Below, one piece after another: positions 1-7,652 of a stretch of DNA of 18,177 nt. The translations under genes were made by a program, and so were the position numbers. The notes under the pieces were generated by a model. It did no database searches. It saw nothing but the letters and a program-made list of their open reading frames with translations, and was not told the origin of the DNA. Each line of letters begins with the position of its first letter. Position 1 is the stretch's first letter. This stretch comes from Pseudomonadota bacterium (GTDB lineage: Bacteria; Pseudomonadota; Alphaproteobacteria; Caulobacterales; Caulobacteraceae), in contig JAEZIH010000141.1 of assembly GCA_023416055.1 (NCBI GenBank), positions 1-18,177 on the forward strand, in the 5' to 3' direction.

Positions 1-260
1 GGAGGAGGCGGAGGCGCGGAAGGCGACGGTGGCGGGGGCGGGGGCGGTCCGGCCATGGCGTATCGGCCGGCCGGCGCCCGGAGCTGCGCGCTGGCCCGGG
101 GCGTCAGCTCGAAGCCGACGGCGCGGCAGTTCTCCGGCGACACCACGCCGTCCCGGCCTTGGCCAGGCGTCGTTGCCAGCACCGGCACGGGCGCCATCGG
201 GAGGGCGAGGGAGATCGCCAGCAGGGCCGACAGGGCGGGTCTTACGGGGCGGAACGTCAT
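1..260 (-). CDS. Exported proline-rich protein, N-terminal part only
   Basis: An open frame without stops runs from an ATG at 260 to the left edge (86 codons); the rest lies outside the window. Upstream of the ATG on the minus strand is a good ribosome site, GAAGGAG, about 7 bases away. The first 30 residues form a typical Sec signal peptide: basic start (MTFRPVRP), hydrophobic core (LSALLAISLALPMAP), and a likely cut after VLA. A short mature segment with one Cys (ENCRAVGFEL) follows, then an almost pure proline tract beginning near residue 74. The product is therefore probably periplasmic or outer-membrane linked, with a proline-rich linker before an unseen domain. I do not recognise the family. 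The reading frame and signal peptide are clear; the function is not. Confidence 0.65.
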   Translation of the reverse strand, partial: MTFRPVRPALSALLAISLALPMAPVPVLATTPGQGRDGVVSPENCRAVGFELTPRASAQLRAPAGRYAMAGPPPPPPPSPSAPPPP

Positions 261-414
261 CGGCGTGGCTCCTTCAGCCGGTTCTCCAGGCCCCTATCCT
301 CGCCCCGATCCGTCGGACGGTCCTCTGACGAAGCCTGACGCAGGGGCTTGCGCGAGGCACTGGCACCGGCGGGGCGGCGGCCCCACTATCGGAGGACACG
401 GACGGGGCGAGCGC

Positions 415-2280
415 ATGGCGGAACCGACGAGCGGACTGGACCTTGGCCACGTGGCGGCCCTGCTCGCGGCGGGCGTTGTGGCGGTGCCGGTGTTCCGGCG
501 TCTCGGCCTGGGCTCGGTGCTGGGTTATCTCGCCGCCGGCCTGGCCATCGGGCCGTGGGGCGTCGGCCTGTTCGACGAGCCGGAGATCATCCTGCACGTC
601 GCCGAGTTCGGCGTGGTCATCTTCCTCTTCATCATCGGGCTGGAGATGCGGCCCTCGCGGCTGTGGAAGCTGAAGCGGGACATCTTCGGCCTCGGCGCCG
701 CGCAGGTCGCCGCCGCCGGCTTCCTGTTGACCCTGACCGGCATGGCCGCGGGCCTGTCCGCGCCGGTGGCCTTCGTCGGGGCCATGGGCTTCGTGCTCAG
801 CTCGACAGCGGTCATCATGCAGACCCTCGATGAACGCGGCGAGCTGGGCTCGCACCGGGGACAGCGGGCGGTCTCCATCCTGCTGCTTGAGGACATCGCC
901 ATCGTGCCCTTGCTGGCGGTGGTCGCCGTCATGGCCGGGGCCATGGGGCTGGGGGGCGAGGCCGCGCCGCCGCTGTGGCGCACCGTGGGTCTGGCCGTCG
1001 GCGCGGTCGCTGTGGTGTTCCTCGCTGGCCGTTATCTGATGAACCCGGTGTTCCGCCTGTTGGCGCGCTACGGCGGGCGCGAGGTGATGACCGCCGCCTC
1101 CCTGCTGGTGGTGGCGGGGGCGGCGTTCCTGATGGATCTCGGCGGCCTGTCGATGGCCATGGGCGCCTTCCTCGCCGGGGTGCTGCTCTCGGAGTCGGTG
1201 TTCCGGCACCAGCTGGAGGCCGACGTCGAGCCCTTCCGCGCCATCCTGCTGGGCCTGTTCTTCCTCAGCGTCGGCATGTCGCTGGATGTCGGCGTGGTGC
1301 TGGAGCGCTGGCAGGTCATCCTCGGAGGGGTGATCGCCTTCATGGCCGTCAAGGCGGTGGCCATCTACGGCGTCGCCCGCCTGTTCCGCCACAGCGAGCG
1401 CGAGGCGGTCGAGCGCGCGGTCCTATTCGCCCAGGGTGGGGAGTTCGCCTTCGTCCTCTACGCCGCCGCCCTGTCGGTGGGCATCTTCGATGCGCGGGTG
1501 TCGGCCTCGATGACCGCCATCGTCATCCTGTCGATGGCCCTGACGCCGCTGGCGACCCTGGCGGTCGGCCGCTTCATGCCGGCCTCGACGCTGGACCCGG
1601 ACCAGGCCGATGGCGTCGACCGCGCCGACAATCTGCGCGAGCGGGTGCTGATCATCGGCTTCGGCCGCTTCGCCCAAGTCGTGTCCCAGCCGCTGCTGGC
1701 GCGGGACGTCGACGTCTCGATCATCGACAGCGACGTGGAGATGATCCAGGCGGCGGGCGATTTCGGCTTCAAGGTCTACTACGGCGACGGCTCGCGGCTG
1801 GACGTGCTGCACGCCTCGGGCGCAGCGGAGGCGGAGACCATCCTGGTCTGCGTCGACCGGCAGGAGACCGCCGACCGCATCGTCGAACTGGTCAAGGCGG
1901 AGTTCCCGCTGACCAAGCTGTTCGTCCGCGCCTACGACCGCGGCCACGCGGTGCGGCTGGTCCAGGCGGGAGTCGACTACCAGATCCGCGAGGTCTTCGA
2001 ATCGGCCATGGTGTTCGGCGAGAAGGTGCTGGTCGACCTCGGCTTCTCACCCGAGGAGGCGCGCGAGACGATCGAGGACGTGCGTCGGCGCGACGAGGAG
2101 CGGTTCGCCCTGCAGCTGGTCGAAGGCATCCAGGCCGGCCGCTCGCTGATGCGCGGCAACATCCGCACCACCCGTCCCGAGCCCTATGTGAAGCCGCGGC
2201 GCGAGGGCATGGCCCTCAACGAGGAGGCGGCCGAGGCGCTCGAGGAGGAGGAGGCCGAACGCGAAAAGGCCGGGACCTGA
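415..2280 (+). CDS. Kef-type monovalent cation:proton antiporter (CPA2 family)
   Basis: Inner-membrane K+(Na+)/H+ antiporter of the CPA2/KefB-KefC type, 621 aa, the usual length. Residues 9-390 are the hydrophobic exchanger domain with about 12 membrane segments. Family marks are LLLEDIAIVPLL (157-167, acidic residue in the pore helix), HQLEADVEPF (265-274, matching the Kef regulatory-loop motif HALESDIEPF) and LGLFFLSVGMS (279-289). A TrkA-N/RCK domain starts with a Rossmann loop, IIGFGRFAQ (413-421), followed by KVYYGDGSRLD (453-463). In Kef proteins this domain binds nucleotide and glutathione adducts and gates efflux. The frame is open from 55, but the hydrophobic domain starts just after the ATG at 415; the upstream extension is low-complexity and overlaps the divergent gene. 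GGAGGA lies 18 bases upstream, so the ribosome site is only fair. The C-terminus is very acidic. Whether it is KefB, KefC or another paralogue cannot be told. Confidence 0.93.
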   Translation: MAEPTSGLDLGHVAALLAAGVVAVPVFRRLGLGSVLGYLAAGLAIGPWGVGLFDEPEIILHVAEFGVVIFLFIIGLEMRPSRLWKLKRDIFGLGAAQVAAAGFLLTLTGMAAGLSAPVAFVGAMGFVLSSTAVIMQTLDERGELGSHRGQRAVSILLLEDIAIVPLLAVVAVMAGAMGLGGEAAPPLWRTVGLAVGAVAVVFLAGRYLMNPVFRLLARYGGREVMTAASLLVVAGAAFLMDLGGLSMAMGAFLAGVLLSESVFRHQLEADVEPFRAILLGLFFLSVGMSLDVGVVLERWQVILGGVIAFMAVKAVAIYGVARLFRHSEREAVERAVLFAQGGEFAFVLYAAALSVGIFDARVSASMTAIVILSMALTPLATLAVGRFMPASTLDPDQADGVDRADNLRERVLIIGFGRFAQVVSQPLLARDVDVSIIDSDVEMIQAAGDFGFKVYYGDGSRLDVLHASGAAEAETILVCVDRQETADRIVELVKAEFPLTKLFVRAYDRGHAVRLVQAGVDYQIREVFESAMVFGEKVLVDLGFSPEEARETIEDVRRRDEERFALQLVEGIQAGRSLMRGNIRTTRPEPYVKPRREGMALNEEAAEALEEEEAEREKAGT

Positions 2281-2288
2281 TCGGTCCC
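2272..2288. terminator. Hairpin over the antiporter stop codon
   Basis: GGGACC (2272-2277) and GGTCCC (2283-2288) form a perfect 6-bp stem with a 5-base loop that contains the TGA of the antiporter gene. It lies in the short gap between two convergent genes, so it could help end transcription from both sides. No T-run follows on either strand, so a classical intrinsic terminator is not shown. Confidence 0.25.
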
Positions 2289-2316
2289 AGCCTCGCTCCG
2301 CGCGAGACGGCGGTGA

Positions 2317-2886
2317 TTACATGCCGGCCTTGATCTGTTCGGCCTGGCGCAGGTGAGCCTCGATCTTCGGCACTACCGAGCGGGCGTGGGCCGCCAGCGG
2401 GGAGTCCTCGTTCGAGAAGCCGCGATGCAGGGTCAGCGCCTCGTTGTGGGCGGCGATCTGCTGATCGATCCAGGTGCGGTCGAAATTCTCGGCCGAGGCC
2501 GAGCGCAGATTGTCGATCAGGCCCTGACGACGCTGGTCCAGCGAGGTCGGCGGCGTCATGTCGGGGGCGGCCTGCGGCAGCATGGCCTTCATGGCGTTGG
2601 AAGCGGCGGTGTGATCGGTCTTGATCATGTTCGCCAGTTCCTTGACCTGGGCGTTCTGCGAGCGCTCCAGAGCGAGGTCGGCGGCCTGGATCTCGTACAT
2701 GTCGCCCATGGCGGCGTTCGGCACATAGGCCGAGACCATGTTCGAGCCCATGACGGCGGCCGACGTCTGGCCGACCGGGCCGGCGGCCATGTCCTGGGCC
2801 TTGTCGACGGCTTCGGGGCTCTTTTCCTGGGTGCAGGCGGAGAGCAGGGCGACGCAGGCGACGCCGGCGAGAAGTGGTCTGATCAT
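2317..2886 (-). CDS. DUF4142 family lipoprotein
   Basis: A 189-aa predicted lipoprotein. The start at 2886 is fixed by a perfect ribosome site (AAGGAGG, 7 bases upstream) and by a lipoprotein signal peptide beginning there: MIRPLLAGVACVALLSAC, with lipobox LSAC and lipidated Cys18. A spacer rich in Ala, Gln and Met follows. From about residue 50 comes the DUF4142 domain (YVPNAAMGDMYEIQAADLALERSQN, KELANMIKTDHTAA, IAAHNEALTLHRGF), a ferritin-like four-helix bundle family often annotated as a predicted outer membrane protein. Its biochemical role is unknown. In alphaproteobacteria such genes are often part of the general stress response, which fits the GGAAC/GTTT promoter called upstream. It is convergent with the antiporter gene and divergent from dusA. 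Confidence 0.9.
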   Translation of the reverse strand: MIRPLLAGVACVALLSACTQEKSPEAVDKAQDMAAGPVGQTSAAVMGSNMVSAYVPNAAMGDMYEIQAADLALERSQNAQVKELANMIKTDHTAASNAMKAMLPQAAPDMTPPTSLDQRRQGLIDNLRSASAENFDRTWIDQQIAAHNEALTLHRGFSNEDSPLAAHARSVVPKIEAHLRQAEQIKAGM

Positions 2887-2910
2887 GGATAATCCTCCTT
2901 GGGAGACCGC

Positions 2911-2937
2911 AAAACAGCTCAGGTCCGAGGCGGTTCC
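2911..2937 (-). promoter_or_regulatory. Candidate EcfG/SigT-type promoter of the DUF4142 gene
   Basis: On the minus strand, GGAAC (2933-2937) is followed after 17 bases by GTTTT (2911-2915). The alphaproteobacterial general-stress sigma factor consensus is roughly GGAAC-N16..18-(C)GTT. The -10 box ends 25 bases before the ATG at 2886, leaving room for a short leader that carries the AAGGAGG site. Box sequence, spacing and gene type agree, but this is a reading by eye. Confidence 0.5.
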
Positions 2938-2981
2938 CCGCATTCGCGTCTGACCGGACTTCGGTGTATGGAGCGCGCCCG

Positions 2982-3995
<1,014 letters not shown>

Positions 3996-4012
3996 CCCGG
4001 CTGATGCGCCGG

Positions 4013-4051
4013 AAACACACCCCGCCGACGCCGGCCGTGTTTACCCTTTTT
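4013..4051 (+). terminator. Possible intrinsic terminator after dusA
   Basis: AAACAC (4013-4018) pairs with GTGTTT (4037-4042) around a GC-rich 18-base interior, and a run of five T follows at 4047-4051. It begins 17 bases after the dusA stop. The T-run is four bases away from the stem, so this is only a moderate match. Confidence 0.35.
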
Positions 4052-4101
4052 CCGCGGAACGGAGCTGCGCCGTTCGCATTGGCTTGGCAGGGAGCGTGTC
4101 C

Positions 4102-4413
4102 ATGCCGAAACGTCCGCCGTCCAAGCCCGATCTGCGCCTCGTCCCCGGGGACGCCGAGATCTATGACCTGATGCGAACGCCCGAGACCACGAGCGAACGC
4201 GTGCGGCGCCTTCAGCTCGAGGCGCGGGCGCTGGCGGTCGAGCAGGTCGAGGCGCTTGAACGCGTCCTGCTGGAGGCCTCGCGCATGGCGAAAGAGATCG
4301 CCGACGGCGGCGACGCCTATCCCGTCGGCGCGCGCGAGATGGCCAGCCGCCTGGCCGCGGACCTGCCTTCGCGGGCCGAGACCCTGAAGGCCATCGTCTC
4401 CCGCGCCCTCTAG
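4102..4413 (+). CDS. Small helical protein of unknown function
   Basis: A 103-aa cytoplasmic protein. The ATG at 4102 has GGGAG 7 bases upstream; a TTG at 4084 would add six residues but has poorer support. After a basic, proline-rich start (MPKRPPSKPDLRLVPGDAE) the rest is predicted as amphipathic helix: TTSERVRRLQLEARALAV and EQVEALERVLLEASRMAKE (about 31-67), then a second helical block, YPVGAREMASRLAADLPSRAETLKAIVSR. No enzyme motif, signal peptide or membrane segment is visible. It could be a small regulatory or structural helical protein; I do not recognise the family. Codon use fits the surroundings. Its stop overlaps the stop of the convergent DUF4126 gene (shared CTAG at 4410-4413). 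Confidence 0.8.
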   Translation: MPKRPPSKPDLRLVPGDAEIYDLMRTPETTSERVRRLQLEARALAVEQVEALERVLLEASRMAKEIADGGDAYPVGAREMASRLAADLPSRAETLKAIVSRAL

Positions 4414-5036
4414 GCGGCCCTGGGCGTTCGCCTATCGCGGATGCGCCGTGCGAGCCGGAAGACCACCACCGCCAGGATCAGCAGCACCAGCGGGACGATG
4501 ATCGGCGCAAGGAAGGCGACGATCACCGTCAGCACCGCCAGCACGTCCTCGATGAAGGACACCACCGGATTGCCGAGCCCGGCTGTCGTGGCGGTCGAGC
4601 CGACGCGCACCCCGGTCTGGGCGGCGTTGAAGGCCAGGGCCGCCGGCGCGCCGACGATCAGGCCGGCCACCGCCGCCATTGCCGGATCGACGGCCCAGAA
4701 GACGCTGCCCGCCGCCACCGCACCCGCCACCGGTCGGGTGACGTAGCCGAGGGCGTTGAGGGCGTGATCGACGGCGGGGATCTTGTCGCCGAGAAATTCC
4801 GCGACCGTAGCCACGCCGAGGGCCGCGATGGCCGGCCAGGACACGAGCCAGTCCATCTGGTCGATCAGGCGAACCCCGAACATCTCGAACCGCGCCGCCA
4901 GCGCCAGCATGAGCAGCGGCAGGAAGGTTCGCAGACCCGTGGCGGAGGCGAGGCCCAGCCCCAGCAGGGCGGGCAGGACCCAGACCTGCATCGGCCCCCC
5001 CGCCTCGCCCAGCGCCTGAAGGTCGATCTCCGGCAT
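4410..5036 (-). CDS. DUF4126 domain membrane protein
   Basis: A 208-aa integral membrane protein of the DUF4126 family, function unknown. The start at 5036 has a strong purine-rich site (GGAGGAGGCGGAG) directly upstream; an upstream in-frame ATG at 5090 would add 18 polar residues without comparable support. Membrane segments lie at about 17-48, 66-82, 102-136 and 160-193. Family marks are GLASATGLRTFLPLL (28-42), LGDKIPAVDHALN (82-94) and GNPVVSFIEDVLAVLTV (155-171). The tail is basic (RLARRIRDRRTPRAA), placing the C-terminus in the cytoplasm by the positive-inside rule. It diverges from the dehydrogenase gene at 5126, with 89 bases between starts, so the two may share a control region. Confidence 0.88.
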   Translation of the reverse strand: MPEIDLQALGEAGGPMQVWVLPALLGLGLASATGLRTFLPLLMLALAARFEMFGVRLIDQMDWLVSWPAIAALGVATVAEFLGDKIPAVDHALNALGYVTRPVAGAVAAGSVFWAVDPAMAAVAGLIVGAPAALAFNAAQTGVRVGSTATTAGLGNPVVSFIEDVLAVLTVIVAFLAPIIVPLVLLILAVVVFRLARRIRDRRTPRAA

Positions 5037-5125
5037 CTCCGCCTCCTCCGTCCCCGGGGGATAATGCGCGGGAACGTCCGGCCGCTCCACCGACTTTCCC
5101 TTGTCCCCCCGAAAAGGAGCCGACC

Positions 5126-6112
5126 ATGGATGACCGCTTCGAAAACCGCGCCGAAGACATCGCCGACCAGGAGCGGAAAATTCAGGCCGGCATTGATGCG
5201 AAAGAGGGCGACGACGGCGGCTCCGATGAGGAAGGCGCAGTCCAGGCGGGGGCGCGGAAGTACCCCGAGCCGCCCTTCCCCAAGCAGCACCAGAGGAAGC
5301 CCGGCGAGGAGTTCCGCCTCGACCCCGCGCCGATGTACGACGCCCCCTTCTGGAAGGGGTCGGGCAAGCTGGAGGGCATGGCGGCCATCGTCACCGGGGG
5401 CGACTCCGGCATAGGCCGCGCCGTGGCGGTGCTGTTCGCCCGTGAGGGTTGCGACGTCGCCGTCTGCCACCTCGACGAGGACCGGGACGCCGAGGAGACG
5501 AAGCGCGCGGTCGAGGCCGAGGGTCGGCGCGCCATCATACTGCAGGGCGACGCCGCCGATCCGGCCTTCAGCGAGGCGGCGGTGAAGGCGACGCTGGAGG
5601 CTTTCGGCCGGCTGGACGTGGTGGTGCCCAACGCCGCCTTCCAGGAACATGTCGAGGCGCTGGAGGACCTGACCCTCGAGCATTTCGACCGCACCCTGAA
5701 GACCAACCTTTACGGCTACTTCAACCTGGTGAAGGCGGCCGTCCCGCACATGAAGCCAGGCGGCGCGATCGTCATGACCGGCTCGGTCACCGGCATCATG
5801 GGCAACGACAACCTGCTCGACTACTCGATGACCAAGGGCGGCATTCACGCCTTCGCCCGCTCGCTGGGGACCCACCTGGCGCCGCGGGGCATCCGTGTGA
5901 ACGTGGTCGCCCCGGGCCCGGTGTGGACCCCGCTGAACCCCGCCGACCAGCCTGCCGAAAAGGTGGCGAAGTTCGGCTCGCAGACGGTGATGAAGCGGCC
6001 GGCCCAGCCCGAGGAGATCGCACCGGCCTTCGTCTTCCTCGCCTCGCCGCAGTGCTCCAGCTACATCACCGGAGAGATCCTGCCGATCATCGGCGGCTAT
6101 GGCGGGGGCTGA
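5126..6112 (+). CDS. SDR family oxidoreductase, GSP39/YhxC type
   Basis: NAD(P)-dependent short-chain dehydrogenase, 328 aa. Motifs: cofactor loop VTGGDSGIG (89-97), PNAA (168-171, Asn169), structural Asn194 in KTNLYGYF, and catalytic Ser220, Tyr233 and Lys237 (YSMTK). The 80-residue N-terminal extension with PEPPFPKQHQRKPG (47-60) and YDAPFWKGSGKLEG (71-84) is the hallmark of the general-stress SDR group (Bacillus GSP39, YhxC, YhdF). The natural substrate is not established; glucose or ribitol dehydrogenase names for this group are uncertain. A Pro replaces the usual first Asn of NNAG. The first 45 residues are highly charged and probably disordered. The start is fixed by AAGGAG (5113-5118). 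It converges on the acetyltransferase gene with only 6 bases between stops. Confidence 0.93.
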   Translation: MDDRFENRAEDIADQERKIQAGIDAKEGDDGGSDEEGAVQAGARKYPEPPFPKQHQRKPGEEFRLDPAPMYDAPFWKGSGKLEGMAAIVTGGDSGIGRAVAVLFAREGCDVAVCHLDEDRDAEETKRAVEAEGRRAIILQGDAADPAFSEAAVKATLEAFGRLDVVVPNAAFQEHVEALEDLTLEHFDRTLKTNLYGYFNLVKAAVPHMKPGGAIVMTGSVTGIMGNDNLLDYSMTKGGIHAFARSLGTHLAPRGIRVNVVAPGPVWTPLNPADQPAEKVAKFGSQTVMKRPAQPEEIAPAFVFLASPQCSSYITGEILPIIGGYGGG

Positions 6113-6118
6113 TCAGCC

Positions 6119-6406
6119 TCAGGCGACGACGTCGTCGTGCTCGGGATGGCGCTTCAGCCACAGCACGGCGTAGCTGCAGCGCGGGGCCAGCTTCAGGCCC
6201 TGCGCCCGGGCGTGCTCGGCCAGGGCCTGCATGAACAGCCCGGCGGCCCCTGATCCGCGCAGGGCGGGATCGGCCTCGACGTGCAGGATGACGCGGGTGT
6301 CGCCCTGCACGGCATAGTCGGCGAACACCGTGCGCATCTGCCCTTCGGCGTCGGCGAACCCCTGTTCGAAGCGCTGCTGGGCGACGACGTCGCGCAGGTC
6401 GGTCAT
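6119..6406 (-). CDS. Small GNAT-like N-acetyltransferase (COG2388/YjdJ type)
   Basis: A 95-aa single-domain protein of the compact GNAT-related family COG2388. Acetyl-CoA binding is suggested by the loop ADPALRGSGAAGLFMQAL (45-62), the counterpart of the RxxGxG/A pyrophosphate loop. The C-terminal block APRCSYAVLWLKRHPEHDDVV (74-94) has the conserved Cys77 and the RHPE signature of the family. The substrate is unknown. The ATG at 6406 has AAGGAG 9 bases upstream. It is convergent with the SDR gene and appears to be a single-gene unit. A short hairpin (6428-6442) lies just upstream of its ribosome site. Confidence 0.88.
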   Translation of the reverse strand: MTDLRDVVAQQRFEQGFADAEGQMRTVFADYAVQGDTRVILHVEADPALRGSGAAGLFMQALAEHARAQGLKLAPRCSYAVLWLKRHPEHDDVVA

Positions 6407-6427
6407 GGGCGTTCACTCCTTGGCGGC

Positions 6428-6442
6428 TGTCGCGAGGCGACA
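6428..6442. other. Small hairpin upstream of the acetyltransferase start
   Basis: TGTCGC (6428-6433) and GCGACA (6437-6442) make a perfect 6-bp stem with a 3-base loop, 22 bases upstream of the acetyltransferase start. It resembles in shape the GTCATGC-GAA-GCATGAC hairpin at 18044-18060. The remaining gap 6443-6525 holds no gene that I can see. Confidence 0.35.
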
Positions 6443-6525
6443 CCCGAACAATCCGGAGGAGAGGGCTGCGTTCCTCTCATTCCACCGATACGCGCCTCAA
6501 CGTCACGACGCGTGTTTTCGACGCC

Positions 6526-6924
6526 TCAGGGCGCCCGGTCGCCGAGCAGGGCGAGCAGCCCCAGCACGCTCTTCACCGTGAACCAGACGCTGATCAGGAA
6601 CCAGACCAGCAGGAAGAAGAACAGGAAGGGGATGCCGATCAGCACGACGCTGGCCACGGCGCTGACGGCGATGGCGATCCAGCAGGCGATGGTCCACCAG
6701 AAAACCGACCAGAACAGCCGGATCTGGGCGTCCAGATGCTGCAGCGGCACGCCCGACGCCGAGCTGCGTCCGGCGTAGGCGATCACCAGGCCGATCAGCA
6801 CCAGCACGTTGGCGCTGGGAATCGAGAGGATGTAGAGCGCCCAGGCCAGGACGGCGGCGACCTTGCCGTCGTCCGAACCGCCGGAGCGGAACACGGGCTC
6901 GTCGCGGGGAGGGGTGGAGGTCAT
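6526..6924 (-). CDS. DUF4870-like small membrane protein
   Basis: A 132-aa membrane protein resembling DUF4870 (Tic20-like) proteins, function unknown. A polar N-terminus (1-20) is followed by hydrophobic stretches at about 21-51, 70-96 and 97-127. The amphipathic stretch PLQHLDAQIRLFWSVFWW (60-77) between segments corresponds to the family feature in which a helix with HxxxQxRxFW leads into a membrane span. The start at 6924 has AAGGAG upstream. The gene begins 10 bases after the stop of the 214-aa membrane protein gene, so the two are almost certainly co-transcribed. Confidence 0.85.
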   Translation of the reverse strand: MTSTPPRDEPVFRSGGSDDGKVAAVLAWALYILSIPSANVLVLIGLVIAYAGRSSASGVPLQHLDAQIRLFWSVFWWTIACWIAIAVSAVASVVLIGIPFLFFFLLVWFLISVWFTVKSVLGLLALLGDRAP

Positions 6925-6934
6925 GCCTGCTCCT

Positions 6935-7579
6935 TCAGATCCACAAGCCGCGCGGTCTGGCGACCGGCCGCCCCGCCTTGAGGGCCCATACGCCGGCCGC
7001 GCCGCGCGCCACCAGCCAGAGGGCGGCGACGAACATGATGACCGGCCCGAGGCCGAACGGCACGAGGAAGAAGATCAGCCCCACCACAACCGCCATGGCC
7101 GCGATCCACAAGGTGCGCTGCTGATAGACGAAATGGGCCTGGGCCACCGGGTCGTCGGGCCCCGAACGGCCGGTCACGGCGAACAGGCCGATCACCGCCG
7201 AGACGCCAAGGGTGGGCACGGCGAAGAGGATGAGGGCGTAAACGGCGTACAGTCCCATGCCGCCTCCGGGGATGGCCGGGTCATCGCGGCGCCGCTGGCG
7301 GGCCTGAAACTCGGGCGAGGGTTCAAAGATGGAGGCGGCCGGCGCGGCGGGCCGTTCCGGCTGGGCGAGGACAGGCTCGGGCGCGGGGTCGATCCGGATC
7401 ATCGCCGGTTCGGGGGCGGCGGGCGCGCGGACCGGGGCGGCGAACAGGTCGGGTTCGGGCTCGGCAGCGGGCGGCTCGGACAGCACGGTGCGCGGCCGGC
7501 CCTGCAGCGACGCCGGGCTGGCGAAGCCGATCAGGTCGTCGTGGTCTTCGGGCGCGTGCGGGTCGCCGGGTTCGGCCAT
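6935..7579 (-). CDS. Membrane protein with long Pro/Ala-rich cytoplasmic region
   Basis: A 214-aa protein in two parts. Residues 1-105 are soluble and low-complexity, rich in Pro, Ala and Glu, including LIGFASPASLQGRPRT near the start. Residues 108-200 contain about three membrane segments (108-136, 157-173, 174-192). The stretch VAQAHFVYQQRTLWIAAM (145-162) before the second span parallels PLQHLDAQIRLFW in the next gene, so both may belong to the DUF4870-like group; this is similarity judged by eye. The ATG at 7579 has AAGGA upstream and is preferred over an upstream ATG at 7633, which lies in poorly supported sequence. It is the first gene of a two-gene unit. No function can be given. Confidence 0.8.
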   Translation of the reverse strand: MAEPGDPHAPEDHDDLIGFASPASLQGRPRTVLSEPPAAEPEPDLFAAPVRAPAAPEPAMIRIDPAPEPVLAQPERPAAPAASIFEPSPEFQARQRRRDDPAIPGGGMGLYAVYALILFAVPTLGVSAVIGLFAVTGRSGPDDPVAQAHFVYQQRTLWIAAMAVVVGLIFFLVPFGLGPVIMFVAALWLVARGAAGVWALKAGRPVARPRGLWI

Positions 7580-7615
7580 GGGGGTCCTTCGAGTCCTCGT
7601 CTCCAGAATGACGTC

Positions 7616-7630
7616 CGCCCCCTCGGGGCG
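7616..7630. other. Short GC hairpin downstream of folB
   Basis: CGCCCC (7616-7621) and GGGGCG (7625-7630) form a perfect 6-bp stem with a 3-base loop in the gap after the folB stop. It may help end the pterin operon transcript, but no T-run follows on the minus strand. Confidence 0.25.
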
Positions 7631-7652
7631 CAACCGCTTCGGAACGTGTCCG

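Noticed and set aside
371..384. GGGGC/GCCCC hairpin upstream of the antiporter
   Set aside because: Only five GC pairs in a GC-rich region, expected by chance; no promoter boxes could be fitted in 261-414.
55..414. 120-codon N-terminal extension of the antiporter
   Set aside because: Low-complexity, overlaps the divergent exported-protein gene, and the conserved exchanger domain starts just after the ATG at 415.
975..2333. 452-codon plus-strand frame inside the antiporter gene
   Set aside because: Arg/Gly/Pro-rich shadow in another frame of a clear CPA2 gene.
4057..4075. GAACGG/CCGTTC dyad upstream of the 103-aa gene as an operator or promoter
   Set aside because: The 6-bp stem with a 7-base loop is real, but GGAAC and CGTT are only 10 bases apart, too close for an EcfG promoter, and no regulator context supports an operator.
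5037..5110. EcfG-type promoter on the minus strand for the DUF4126 gene
   Set aside because: GGAAA followed by CGTT after 18 bases: the -35 box has a mismatch and the spacing is too long, so it is not called.
5071..5125. EcfG-type promoter for the stress-type SDR
   Set aside because: GGAAC is present at 5071-5075, but no GTT lies 16-18 bases downstream.
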